Shown one piece after another: positions 12,064-23,160 of a stretch of 64,000 nucleotides of DNA (positions are counted from its first letter, which is position 1; each line of letters opens with the position of its first letter). Where the stretch lies: assembly GCA_003260075.1 (NCBI GenBank), contig QLIY01000057.1, positions 136,367 through 200,366 on the forward strand, given 5' to 3'. A model generated the notes under the pieces. The model did not search any database, was not told the DNA's origin, and saw nothing but the letters and a program-made list of their open reading frames with translations. The DNA is from Phallusia mammillata (taxonomy: Eukaryota; Chordata; Ascidiacea; Phlebobranchia; Ascidiidae). The position numbers were made by a program, and so were the translations under genes.

Positions 12064-14029
12064 GATTAATTGATGTGCTGAAGTTTCAGATTTTTTCAGT
12101 AAACTAATTCGAATTTTACAGTGGAGGCCTAGATTTAATGCGCTGTGCTTATTGCCATAGCAATAAGAGTACATTAGTCATTGTGAAAATAAAGATAAAT
12201 CACATAGATATGTTAGAAGCTCATTCCTTTTGGAAGTGTAAAATTATATTGCTGGCGTTCCAAATACAATTAATTGCTGACATCAGCAAGGGTTTTGTTT
12301 CTCTTTTTAATGAACAAGATGGGCGAGATAAGAATTTCGCGCGCTACATCCGGTCACCGAGCCGTAGGCTAGCCTACACTTCCGATACCCCCAACCCCTA
12401 ACTCTCGAAGAAAAACTATATCAGGGTATTGGTTGGTTACCTCGTTTTTTCCCGGAAAGGTGGTCGGTGGGCTACAAAATTAGGTGACAAAAAAGTGGAC
12501 TTTCAAATCTACGGTCGTCATCCCAGATGTCCAGATGTCGACCGTAATCGTTCATCTTCTCACAACATTAGGGCACTTCCATCTCGAACGACGCTGTAAC
12601 AATAGTATTGCCCTGCCACTTTTTTCCTGCAGACGCCCATGGGTACATCTGAGGTGATTTTATGGCTAATTGCAGATTCATCATCGATATTTGCTGTCTA
12701 ATACTCAACATAATTGAACGTCGATTTTGACGGATCAACTTTCATGTAACTTGATGCGGAAAGACTTTATACGTTGGTGAATTGCGCTTTAATGTTTTTG
12801 CACAAAAAAGCATAGTATATAAGATGCCACTGATCTAAAGGGCAGTAAGGTCAGTAGTTTGTTTTCAAGCTGAGCGCATATATGACTTCCAACACGATCT
12901 ACCATAGAATAACGGTCCTACGTAGGATACTGAATAGCAACATTGTACAGGAAAAAAAGATATTTAAAAGGCTGCCATTTAGTGATCCCCTTCACATTTG
13001 AGACAAAAACAAAAGAAACGTTGCACTGACTTACTACAATGTTTGCAATACAATCACTTGAAAATGGTGAATAAAGAAACAAAATAAAAGATAACAACTA
13101 GAGCCGTTTTACATGATGGAAACAACAGAATTTACACGAAACACACTGAGCAACAAAAGTATAATTATTCTCAACTAAATATATTTCTGCAGCATATTTT
13201 CCAACCAGTTTGTTGCTTAAAGGGAAAAAAATCAATCATGAGGTTATCATAGTTAAATTTTGTGACTTGATGCCTCATTACAGAAATGTGCATGTTAACA
13301 AAACACCAGTACAATACAAAACCCTAAAAGTAAAAAATAATAACAAGTAAGAATGATTAGGATGTAGCTTTTTTGTAGTGATGATTAGAAAATTATAAAA
13401 TTCTTGACTGCATGCACACAATGGTTATTAAAGACTAGTACATTACAACAAAGTTATAAACATCAGTTTAATATATATGTAAAACAATCAGTTGACACAT
13501 TTTAATACATTTACAAACATTAGGACTTTAGATTTTTGATCAGGAATGTTCGTGAATTATTACCTTAGAAATTAGAATGGAATGGAAGCTGTAATTTCCA
13601 TTGGCACCAAAAAAATGTTTCAAAAGGCACCAAAAATATTTTAGCACTTAACCCATTTGGATTTTTTGGACTGTTCTGTATAAATTTTACCCTTATTTGT
13701 TTTCTTTTCAAAAATAGATAAACAGAAGATATTAAAATAATATAGAGCAAATAGCATACTATGTTTAATGTTTGCCGTGGGTCCCACTAAAGTGACGACA
13801 TAGCACCATGGATAATGGAGGCTAGGGGGGGGGGTATATTAAAATAATATAGAGCAAATAGCATACTAAAGCCATGTTTTGCATTATGTTTAATGTTTGC
13901 CCTAACAGGAAATGTTCTGATTTTGTTTGTGGGTTTGGTAGGTGAGCATTGCTGTGGGTCCCACTAAAGTGACGACATAGCACCATGGATAATGGAGGCT
14001 AAATAAATAATAAATTTGAATTCTGATTT
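12064..14029. other. Intergenic / CMTM4 3' UTR
   Basis: CFAP206 promoter side (12064 onwards) and the 3' flank of CMTM4. No exon-like signal was recognised. A joint at 13825-13834 (G10) separates two copies of about 90 bp (left about 13735-13824, right copy within 13835-14002) directly downstream of the CMTM4 stop, with the left copy carrying a deletion. The rest is AT-rich unique sequence. Confidence 0.5.
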
Positions 14030-14710
14030 TTATGCAAGGTCTCTTGTTTCAGGGTTTTCATCTACACCCTCAATGTGTGATACAGGTGACTGCCGTTTCA
14101 TGCAGTCAACCCTAAATACAGTGTATGAACGCCATGAATTCATAGCATACAAAATAAAAGCAAGAAATCCAAATGCAGTTGCAGCTTTTCCAGAATCAGT
14201 AATAGCTCTAGCCGCCATAAAACAACTTCCAATAAAGTACAGTAGAGTAAATAAAGCACAATTAATAAAATCTGTCAGTGGCCAATTAATAATTGCAATT
14301 TTTTGCTGCAGACCAAAAGCATATATAATAAAAATTCCAGTAGTAACAATCATAGCAGAAATACAGACAAACTGCAAAAACGATGCTGCTGAACATGAAG
14401 TGGAACATAAACCAATTGTACCAATACAAATGGCAACAATTATATCCAACACAATTTCAATCATCTTGAGAACACCTGAAATATAGTTTTTTATCAGTGA
14501 AACCTAACTGATGAACAGAGACTACCTACATTTCACCTACATACCGCTTAAAGACTTGACATACTGCATGTCCAAGATAAAACCAGCAACAAAAGGTCTT
14601 CGGTCTGGCACCCTTTCTGTAGTCGGCTGGTAAGGACTTGTGCTGGATATCATGGAGGCATCCATGGCACCAAAATCTTCATCATGATGTTCATGTCGAT
14701 TAGGATCCAT
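14030..14710 (-). CDS. CMTM4: CMTM4-like MARVEL-domain tetraspan membrane protein, complete
   Basis: Chemokine-like factor MARVEL transmembrane protein; the vertebrate CMTM4/CMTM6 pair acts in membrane trafficking and stabilises surface proteins such as PD-L1. Two exons, 14545-14710 and 14030-14475, join in phase 1 to give 203 aa. The acidic N-terminus contains SMISSTSPYQPTTE, almost the human CMTM4 segment SMISGASSPYQPTTE. Four hydrophobic helices follow (about residues 57-78, 86-108, 123-143 and 155-170), with the family motif INWPLTDFIN between helices 2 and 3 (human INWNLTDLVN). The start chosen is the first ATG; an open frame extends slightly upstream without another ATG. Vertebrate CMTM4 has more introns. 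Confidence 0.88.
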
Positions 14711-17700
14711 TATTTTATTAGCTACAGCAACTACTTTCTTCAAGAAACTATTTTAAACTTTAATGTTAAATATAAACAAACACATAAATTACATGTCTAA
14801 TAATGATTGGTTAGCAGGTTTTTACATTGCAAACTGCTACTTGTTACAATGCGAGACATATCTCTGAATGTTACGCTATTGCCACTGTCTGATCAAAAAA
14901 AAATCTGTAGCACAGAAACCAAATGACCAAAATTGGTTTAACGTTCGTTTGGTGGTAAGCTGATTTAGCTAACATGTAGCTTTAGTGTCCTCAACTGATT
15001 GCGCTTTATGTGCACTGCACGCCTACCAGGCTACCATCAACGCTACAGGGAACCACAGCAAAGTCTGTCTATCATGTTTTCTATGATTCGTACGTAGTAC
15101 GTACTACCTACTTAACGGAAAAGGGGATCATAAAGATATGGAAATTGTGTAACTCTATGTTTACCCGCATTCTATTCTCAATTAGTGAAAAGGTAAGCCT
15201 CTTTTTCACTACGACATCATGTAGTATTGTGAATGTTGTTATTTGTGTCTGCATCGTTTCTATTTTGGCTGTCTATTACGTCACATTGTAATAAAATTAT
15301 GCGCACTATGACGACACTTTCGCAGTGCGTTACAGATTGGTGCAGTGCATGTGGTGAATAAATTACAAGATATTTTAGGGCGTCGAAAAGGAAAAAATGT
15401 CTGATGAAAGTAAGTAAATTATGTGTGCCTTTTCTTTATACCAGTGCGTTTCTCAACCTTTTGGTAACAACCCCCTTTCACAAATTTATTAGGTGGTTAG
15501 ACGCATCGAGCTAATCGGCCAAATTCCTGACCAAACAACGTTGCCGGTATGAATCAGGGGGCTTTTTATTGGATTCGGAACGACATTTTTTATTCTGGAC
15601 GTTTTTTAACTTAAAACAGGTGTCTTGCACTTCTGTTTGTGAATTTATTACTTCTTGACAAAATACGGCGACCCGTTTTGGTTGTATTTCGGCCTTTAAA
15701 ATAATATCTTTTTGTGGCGTTTGCAACTCTTCACCGAGCAAAGAAAGAAAGTTGGCACACAATACCATTTTTGTCGAGACGTTGTAGTGTTAAATAAGTT
15801 GTCTCGGTACAAGCTATAAACCGAGTCACTGGGGGGGGGGGTCAGATCGGTCATAATTTAAAGCAGCATTTTTTGGTATTTCGGCCTTTAAAATAGTATC
15901 TTTTGGTGGCGTTTGAAAGAAAGTTGGCACACAATACCATTTTTGTCGAGACGTTATAACGTCACACAACGTTTGTCATTTAAAATTAAAAGGTTGACCC
16001 CAAAACAACATCGTTGGATCTTTTATTTGCTATTATGGCGCGACGACGCGAAATTGTAAGCAGCTGTTTCATGTCAAATGTCCAAAACGAAATACCGGGG
16101 GGGGGGGTACGTAGTACGCACTACCTACTTAACGGAAAAGGGGATCATAAAGATATGGAAATTGTGTAACTCTATGTTTACCGGCATTCTATTCTCAATT
16201 AGTGAAAAGGTAAGCCTCTTTTTCACTATGACATCATGTAGTATTGTGAATGTTGTTATTTGTGTCTGCATCGTTTCTATTTTGGCTGTGTATTACGTCA
16301 CATTGTAATAAAATTATGCGCACTATGACGACACTTTCGCAGTGCGTTACAGATTGGTGCAGTGCATGTGGTGAATAAATTACAAGATATTTTAGGGCGT
16401 CGAAAAGGAAAAAATGTCTGATGAAGGTAAGTAAATTATGTGTGCCTTTTCTTTATACCAGTGTGTTTCTCAACCTTTTGGTAACAACCCCCTTTCACAA
16501 ATTTATTAGGTGGTTAGACGCATCGAGCTAATCGGCCAAATTCCTGACCAAACAACGTTGCCGGTATGAATCAGGGGGCTTTTTATTGGATTCGGAACGA
16601 CATTTTTTATTCTGGACGTTTTTTAACTTAAAACAGGTGTCTTGCACTTCTGTTTGTGAATTTATTACTTCTTGACAAAATACGGCGACCCGTTTTGGTT
16701 GGTCAGATCGGTCATAATTTAAAGCAGCATTTTTTGGTATTTCGGCCTTTAAAATAGTATCTTTTGGTGGCGTTTGAAAGAAAGTTGGCACACAATACCA
16801 TTTTTGTCGAGACGTTATAACGTCACACAACGTTTGTCATTTAAAATTAAAAGGTTGACCCCAAAACAACATCGTTGGATCTTTTATTTGCTATTATGGC
16901 GCGACGACGAGAAATTGTAAGCAGCTGTTTCATGTCAAATGTCCAAAACGAAATACCGGAATAGAAATAACGGTATGTAGCTATTTGATCGTTCCGTCAT
17001 TTTGAACATAAGCATTTGTACTTCAGATAGCTCGACCCGAAAAACACTGCAAAAAATTGTTATTCATGTTTACGGAGAAAATCCGGCCGGCGGGGGGGGG
17101 GGGAGCTACAACGTTATAACGTCACACAACATTTGTCATTTAAAATTAAAAGATTGACCCCAAAACAACATCGTTGGATCTTTTATTTACAATTATGGCG
17201 CGACGACGAGAAATTGTAAGCAGCTGTTTCATGTCAAATGTCCAAAACGAAATACCGGAATAGAAATAACGGTATGTAGCTATGTGATCGTTCCGTCATT
17301 TTAAACATAAGCATTTGTACTTTTGCGATCATCACTCCCACAAACGTTGCACAAATTCGGCGTACAAACAAACATAACACTGCGCAAAGCAGATAGCTCG
17401 ACCCGGAAAACACTGCAAAATTTTTTTATTCATTTTAACGGAGAAAATCCGGCCGGCGGCCGTATACATACAATTTAAATCCTAATTAAACAACGTTAGG
17501 ATATATTGCAAAATGTGTGAAGTATTTTAACAGACTCGTTCCAGATGAACGAGAGTAAAGACTGGAGTGCCGGGGTCCTGTGTTCAATTTCAACACCGAC
17601 AATCCGACATGATACTGGTGTGGGGGGGGGGGGTCCAGATGAACGAGAGTAAAGACTGGAGTGCCGGGTTCCTGTGTTCAATTTCAACACCGACAATCCG

Positions 17701-18380
17701 ACATGATACTGGTGTGGTGATTCAGTGAATTGGAGATAACAAGCATTATCGTGTTTTGCAAGTTGTTGAAGTTGACCGAATTCTTATTGCCAAGTTTCTA
17801 ATGAACGTTGGGCATCTATTTGAAAGTTGGGGATATATTTGTTTTTTTAGCTTTTAATTCTATACTTACTGAGTATACCCAGGCACACTAACTGCAACCT
17901 GGGTAGTAGATTTGCAGGTTTGCCCATATAAATGTATTAGCTTGTGTTTCTGTTTGACCAAGTGGTAACCAGAAAAATATTACATAGGGTTTGTTGTAAT
18001 GAGCTACATGGCCAATTATAAACTGTCATAATCTGACACTATATTTAGACACTTGATTGTTAAAAATCATTCATAATATTGTAGGTTTGTTGTTTAGCAA
18101 TATATTTATTGATGTTGTTTATTTAGAAAACCTGGGGGGGGGGGGTTGTTGTAATGAGCTACATGGCCAATTATAAACTGTCGTAATCTGACACTATATT
18201 TAGACACTTGATTGTTAAAAATCATTAATAATATTGTAGGTGTGTTGTTTAGCAATATATTTATTGATGTTGTTTATTTAGAAAACCTGGGACATGTACA
18301 TAAACAGTTGGTTATGTTTTTTAGGTGTTTCTTGATTTTCTAACAACTCATTAACATGTGGATTTTGCCTTGAAATAAAA
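14711..18380. repeat. Scrambled, multiply duplicated block (15.0-18.3 kb)
   Basis: G runs at 15831-15841, 16097-16107, 17092-17103, 17622-17633 and 18134-18145 separate overlapping copies of the same DNA. About 15090-15750 recurs from 16108; about 15842-16096 recurs at 16702-16970; about 16812-17090 recurs from 17104; 17541-17621 recurs at 17634-17715; about 17985-18133 recurs at 18146-18290. Repeated ATG-containing segments end in strong donors: ATGTCTGATGAAR before GTAAGT (15397, about 16414), and ATGGCGCGACGACG.. before GTAAGC (near 16034, 16893 and 17194). They could be first exons, but no partner exon was found. A minus-strand frame (16528-16830) is unrecognised. Confidence 0.5.
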
Positions 18381-20199
18381 ATGAACACAATTAACAAAGT
18401 TCTGGTCAAAAAGAATGTAGTGAGTGTATGCACAAGATTTTTATCAACATTCATCAATGGATGCTCAATATCTATTCCAAAAATTGTTCCACATACAATT
18501 CCACCGAAAAATCCAATTCTAACAAATAACCTTGTAAAGGAGGCAAAGACTATACCTTTCCTACCACACACTGCAAAAGAAAAAATGTGTCCAAGTATTT
18601 TAGACAGATTCATTTTTGAATATGAAGTCCCTCGTACTGATAACAATTCGGCTTTTGAAAATGAAAAAACAGTGATTGGTGATTGTCCTGTTTCTAATAG
18701 TAACAATGGAATTAAAGCAAACAAACAGGATTTATTTTGGCGACAAAGAAGGATGAGAAGACACAGGTTTGGTTTTGCAAAGAATTTTGTTTGCCATAAA
18801 ATTGCCTATTTTTTTATTGTTATAGACTTCTAAGATGGAGACAGCAACATAAAAAACTTTATGTTCAACAAATTACTGCAAAACTGAGAAACAGAAAGAA
18901 AAAGCATGCACAGGAGCTTAAACTGTATGTTTCATTGTAATTTTTCTACATTAATACTTTCTAAGAAACATTACAATTGTCGTAAGGCATGGGTTTGCAA
19001 ATACTATTTGCCTGGACCTATAAAAGAAGGCCCTCTTTTCCCAAAGTACACTGAGGCATTGTGTCTAATTTATTATAGGTTGTCTTTAATAAAGGGACAT
19101 ATCTTGTTTTTATATTTTTTTTCTGTGTAGTGTAGCATGTTTTTCCTGTTTTGATCATGAAAAAGTGGCAATGGGTAAAAGGTAGACCAGACCAGACCGA
19201 AGAAAAACTTGGACCAGTGGCGCCTTGTAGCGCTGTGGATATGTTGTATTTATTAAAACAATAAAATCATTATTTAAAGGTAGAAACTGTATGATTTTAT
19301 GATAAAAATAGAGGTATAGGTGGTCTTTTCCTGCTCCGATCATTAATGAGGACTTTTTTTCAGTTTTCCTGCGTGTTTGCTGTCGTAACATCTTTGCTGA
19401 AGTATGAAACTTACACCAAACGAAAGATATTTTAAATACCTTTCAGATTATGTATAATTTGTTATCTAACAATGAGTTTGAGGATTTACAAGGGGTTAAT
19501 GAATGTAAAGTTCATCTTACTTCCATTCCTCTTCCGGGAGGATGGGGACTTGGGATTTTTTTAAGCGTGTGGTTTAAAGGTAGTTTTAAATGAAAATCAT
19601 GTTTCTACCTTTAAATAATGATTGTTTGGTCCAAGTTTTTCTTTGGTCTGGTCTGGTCTACCTTTTACCCATTGCCTGAAAAAGTGGATCAAATCTATTT
19701 AAACTTTAGGTTTCTTAAAGTTGTGAACTGCTTATAATTACCTAGTTTTTCCTGTTAACCAACAAAAGGTGAACGAGGATTTATTCACACATAACCTTTT
19801 GAGGTTCATAATTTAAAGATTGGTCAGAAATTGTCTTGGAATGTTTGCTATGATTCGCTATTACAACTTCAACCATAAATTCACATACTTAGGCAAAAGC
19901 CTTCTATATCTTAGGCTCTTCTGTTTTTATTTTTAGAAAAAATGTTAAAACAACTTTACATAAAATATAAGGACCTCACTTAACTGAATTTTGTACTACA
20001 TTAAACAACTGTTTCCTTTTGCAGAGAATGGAAAAAATTAGGATTGAAAAAAGAACCACCAAAGCTGACAGAAGAAGAGAAAAGTAAACTTGTCAATAAC
20101 TGGTTTGAACAAAACCTATGGAAAGAGACTCTTACTGAGGCTGAATTAAGAGAATTTATGAGAGTAAGAATTGTTCGAAATCGCACTGATAAAAAATAA
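18381..20199 (+). CDS. AURKAIP1: Mitochondrial small-subunit protein mS38 / AURKAIP1-like, complete
   Basis: Likely the mitoribosomal protein mS38 (AURKAIP1, DUF1713 family), which binds the small-subunit rRNA near the decoding site. Exons 18381-18766, 18826-18924 and 20025-20199 join in frame to give 219 aa (human 199). The N-terminus is basic and Ser/Thr-rich with few acids, as in a mitochondrial presequence. The C-terminal half has the family's Arg/Lys-rich helix: WRQRRMRRHRLLRWRQQHKK, then LRNRKKKHAQELKLEWKKLG and GLKKEPPKL (human RIWLKAGLKEAPE). Intron 2 carries a MULE-like element. The stop codon TAA lies inside an AATAAA (20195-20200). The gene converges on M6PR about 390 bp away. Identification rests on the C-terminal pattern; the N-terminal half is not conserved. 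Confidence 0.72.
19168..19676. mobile_element. Mutator/MULE-like TIR element in mS38 intron 2
   Basis: Terminal inverted repeats of about 48 bp begin GCAATGGGTAAAAGGTAGAC and contain the triple ACCAG repeat; the arms differ at one or two positions. Flanks share TGAAAAAGTG (19158-19167 and 19677-19686), a 10-11 bp target duplication typical of Mutator-like elements. A second inner inverted pair (TTTAAAGGTAGAAAC... and its complement) suggests a nested or modular element. No transposase is encoded. Confidence 0.7.
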
Positions 20200-20200
20200 A
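20195..20200 (+). terminator. Polyadenylation signal of mS38, overlapping the stop codon
   Basis: AATAAA at 20195-20200 includes the TAA stop codon (20197-20199). No other AATAAA was noted close downstream before the convergent M6PR gene, so a very short 3' UTR is implied. Confidence 0.5.
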
Positions 20201-20585
20201 GCTGTTGTTTTCATTATGTTTGAAATCCCCACCTTCTGATATGATGGCTATCAGTCGGAAATAACACACCACAGCACAAAATAAATTGTGGATTTATTCA
20301 CATCAGATGAAATAACTGCATAGTGCACATGGATATTTGGTGTGAATTCGTTGGTACATAGATATAGTATTTACTTCATGAATTTCAAACTGACAACCCG
20401 GAATACTCAAAATTATATTGTAACTAATAACAAGCAGTAGATAAATCAGGGCAGCATTTAATCTTAAATGTTGCAGTCAAAAAATTAAAAAAAAGGCAAT
20501 TTCTGGGGATTTAAATTACTGCCTCTGTTACCAGTATTGCACAATTTGATTTGGCCATTTCCAAGGCCACAAATAAAAAACATCT

Positions 20586-21661
20586 TCACATGGGTAACAA
20601 GTGTTCGTCATCTATTTCATCATCTAGCTGATCATCGGCAATACCATGGTAAGGTCTACTATCACTGTATGCCCCTTCTTGACATCTGCATAGAAAGTTG
20701 CATCCATCCTACAATAAACAATAGAAACAGTATTACTGGAAAAATTGATTAACCGTTTTAACAGCTTCCAATTGACATACAGCCTGTAATGTACCACATG
20801 ATTTCCAAAAACCGATGTTAGGTATTTGGTCTTTGCCTTTTGATCCGTACATGCATCGTTTGTAGATTGCTCCAATAATCAAGTATGTACCAAGCACACT
20901 AAAAAATCTGCACAAAATATGTTTTCAAGCTAAAATGGTTCTCATTTTGTGTAGTAACGCCAAATAAAATACTTACACTATTAACATAACTGAACCAGTA
21001 CTAAGACCTTGCTGGGAACAAGCCACACTGCTGGCAACCTCCATCATGTAAAAGCATTCACTTTCAGTTTCCAAGTCAGGCTCTTCATACAGCACTTTAA
21101 ATCTTCCCTGAGAAGGGGTTGCTGTTTACAATCAAATATGAAATTCTCTTTTCCATAATCAACATACCTTGAGGTGATATGGATCACATACAATCATAAT
21201 ATGAGCCTGCCTTTTTGATTTACTACAATGACTATGGTAGTTGTCGCCATTCATGTATGTAAGCATTATCCAGTCTCTGCCTCCTTTTATAACAGTGCTG
21301 TTGGTCAGGCCAATTTTTCTCGTTGAGAGACCATCTGGAGGTGCAACAACATCTTCTTGGATAACCCCCACATATTCTAATTTTGAAGAAACAGACTCAC
21401 AGATCCTCATTGTATAAATATATTTGTCTTGTTCTTCATCTTTATAGGTGTCCTTAAACCTAAAGTTAGGTGTAAACAGTGTTTTAGATCTGACGGTTTG
21501 GGTGGAAAATTAACAATGTTGAATGTGCAATGACTGTAAAGATGTATCTGCTGCAATTAAATGTTGCAAAGGAAGAATGGCACCCATTACACATAACTGT
21601 AACTATATTTTTCATAAACTTAGGTACACTATTCACGGTTTTGAATAATCTGAGCAAAAAA

Positions 21662-21735
<74 letters not shown>

Positions 21736-22095
21736 CTCTGATTTTTTTGCTCAGATTTTTCATAAAATTTGATGCAATGAACTAATACCCGGTAAGTGAT
21801 GTTGGCAAATAACGGTGAAAGAATACAGACTATTGCTAGGTAAGAAGACATGTTGTTGGTCCTTGACTCCTAGCAAGTGGTGTTATGGTAATGTACGAAG
21901 TTATGATATAAGAAAAGCACAAATAAATGTATATTTTACGAAGTTCTAAACAAGTTTAACTTACACATATTCTTTTAGTGGGTCAAGTTTCTTCAAAAGC
22001 GACTGTGACAATTTGTCTGACGGATCTTTCAAAATACATTCACATGAAATTTGCACACAATGGATAATTAACAATACCCAAATCGTTTTATACAT
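20586..22095 (-). CDS. M6PR: M6PR, cation-dependent mannose-6-phosphate receptor, complete
   Basis: Single-pass receptor that carries mannose-6-phosphate-tagged lysosomal enzymes from the trans-Golgi to endosomes. Exons (minus): 21965-22095, 21168-21459, 20977-21107, 20781-20907 and 20586-20708, all phases consistent, 267 aa (human 277). A signal peptide occupies residues 1-18. The luminal lectin domain includes YIYTMRICE (human YIYIFRVCRE), GGRDWIMLTYMNGDNY and CFYMMEVASSVACS, with paired cysteines. The transmembrane helix follows TGSVMLIV. The cytosolic tail contains IPNIGFW (human FPHLAFW) and ends DDEHLLPM. That is the acidic-cluster dileucine signal for GGA/AP-1 sorting, identical to human in HLLPM. 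Intron 1 contains a 74-nt G tract. Confidence 0.95.
21662..21735 (+). repeat. 74-nt uninterrupted G tract inside M6PR intron 1
   Basis: It is an unbroken G homopolymer. Immediately outside it lie AATCTGAGCAAAAAA on the left and its exact complement TTTTTTGCTCAGATT on the right, so the flanks form a 15-bp inverted repeat. The length is probably a sequencing or assembly artefact. Confidence 0.8.
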
Positions 22096-22842
22096 GTTCT
22101 ATTTCATCGCAAACAAATGCCTGAAAGTACAATGCATAACACTTATAACCTCCTTTGGTGTTTCGACGTAGTATTTTGTAACTCCAACTTTTTTAACATT
22201 TTTAATTAAGCATTTTAAGTTTTTATTTTGCTTGCAACGTCCTATTATTTATTTATTTTGGTCCGAAAGCAAGAGAAACTTGTCAGTTGTCACGTGCCGA
22301 TACGTATTTCGTGACGCATGAGTAACTGTGATTAAGGTACTGAAGCAGAATAATGTTAAAATCTTAACCCACTTCCAGTCGTACTGCAAACAAAATTGTC
22401 ATTGGTCTACATTCTACTACAACACCAGGTCGCTAATTTCTTTCTGTGCGAATTGTGTACAGCCTGTGATAGTACTGTAAATGTGAGTTTTCCTCAGTGT
22501 TTTTCATGCAACAAACCTAAACGAATTGTTTTTCGGCGAAAGTTAGCTTGGTATTTGCTTGTGCAAATGCCTGGCAACACTTTTGTCGTTTCTGAAATGT
22601 TACAAAAAAAGCTTGATCTTTTGAAGAGTTGTAAAAACCGGGCCGGATAATTTAGGCCGAACCTAGAATCCCTTTTGGAAGTTGTTTTCAATGGGGTAGT
22701 TAATTAAAATATTAAATGGCCACACGATGTCGCCACGCAACAGTTATAGTTACCGGCGGATTCGTATAGCAGCACAGTTGTTGTCTGATGAAATCAAACG
22801 TTTAAAAGAAAACTTGAAGAAATTAATCATACTGGTGATACA

Positions 22843-22945
22843 ATGCCACAATACTGCTGTGTACCAAACTGCCTGGAAAATAAAGGTGGCCATAAATTTC
22901 CACTTAATAGTCAACTGTTTGAGAAATGGAGGGTGGCTATCAAGC
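22843..22945 (+). pseudogene. THAP zinc-finger domain fragment (first exon or relic)
   Basis: Starting at ATG 22843 the frame gives MPQYCCVPNC, then NKGGHKFPLNSQLFEKWRVA. This is the start of a THAP DNA-binding domain: C-x4-C, the HxFP block and the invariant Trp. The second half (C-x2-H and AVPTIF box) is absent. The fragment ends at AAGC|GTNAG, where an N at 22948 sits inside what would be a splice donor. It could be exon 1 of a THAP gene whose other exons are lost or unassembled, or a P-element-type transposase relic. No second exon was found. Confidence 0.6.
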
Positions 22946-23051
22946 GTNAGCCTTAACTGCCCCATTACACCTTGTGTTGTTGATGCGAGTTCACTCAATT
23001 ATGACACTTCAAATCACTTTCACAATGCGGAAGCTTTACTAAACTTGTAAA

Positions 23052-23160
23052 ATTTTGCAGACAACGTGGCTCGTGACCCCTCTTGCCCATACGTGGCGGC
23101 GCCCATGCTCGTATTTTATATAGAATCTATAAAAAATACGAGCCACGTTGTCTGCAAAAT
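23052..23160. repeat. 23-bp inverted repeat (hairpin element)
   Basis: ATTTTGCAGACAACGTGGCT... at 23052-23074 is repeated as the exact reverse complement at 23138-23160, around a 63-bp centre. It may be a very short MITE; no target duplication is obvious. It sits 100 bp downstream of the THAP fragment. Confidence 0.7.

Noticed and set aside
14016-14486. 156-codon plus-strand frame
   Set aside because: It is antisense to CMTM4, whose minus-strand product has a clear MARVEL fold.
16528-16830. 100-codon minus-strand frame repeated in part at 15511-15768
   Set aside because: Repeated only through the misjoined block; no domain recognised and it abuts a hAT-like terminus.
18278-18724. 148-codon minus-strand frame with hydrophobic segments
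   Set aside because: It is antisense to the mS38 exon, which has consistent splice sites and family similarity.
21530-21851. Poly-Gly and poly-Pro open frames across the G tract
   Set aside because: They are translations of a homopolymer that is probably artefactual and lies in the M6PR intron.
22396-22650. 84-codon plus-strand frame with several cysteine pairs
   Set aside because: No recognisable domain, no supporting splice sites, and spacing does not match a zinc-finger family I know.
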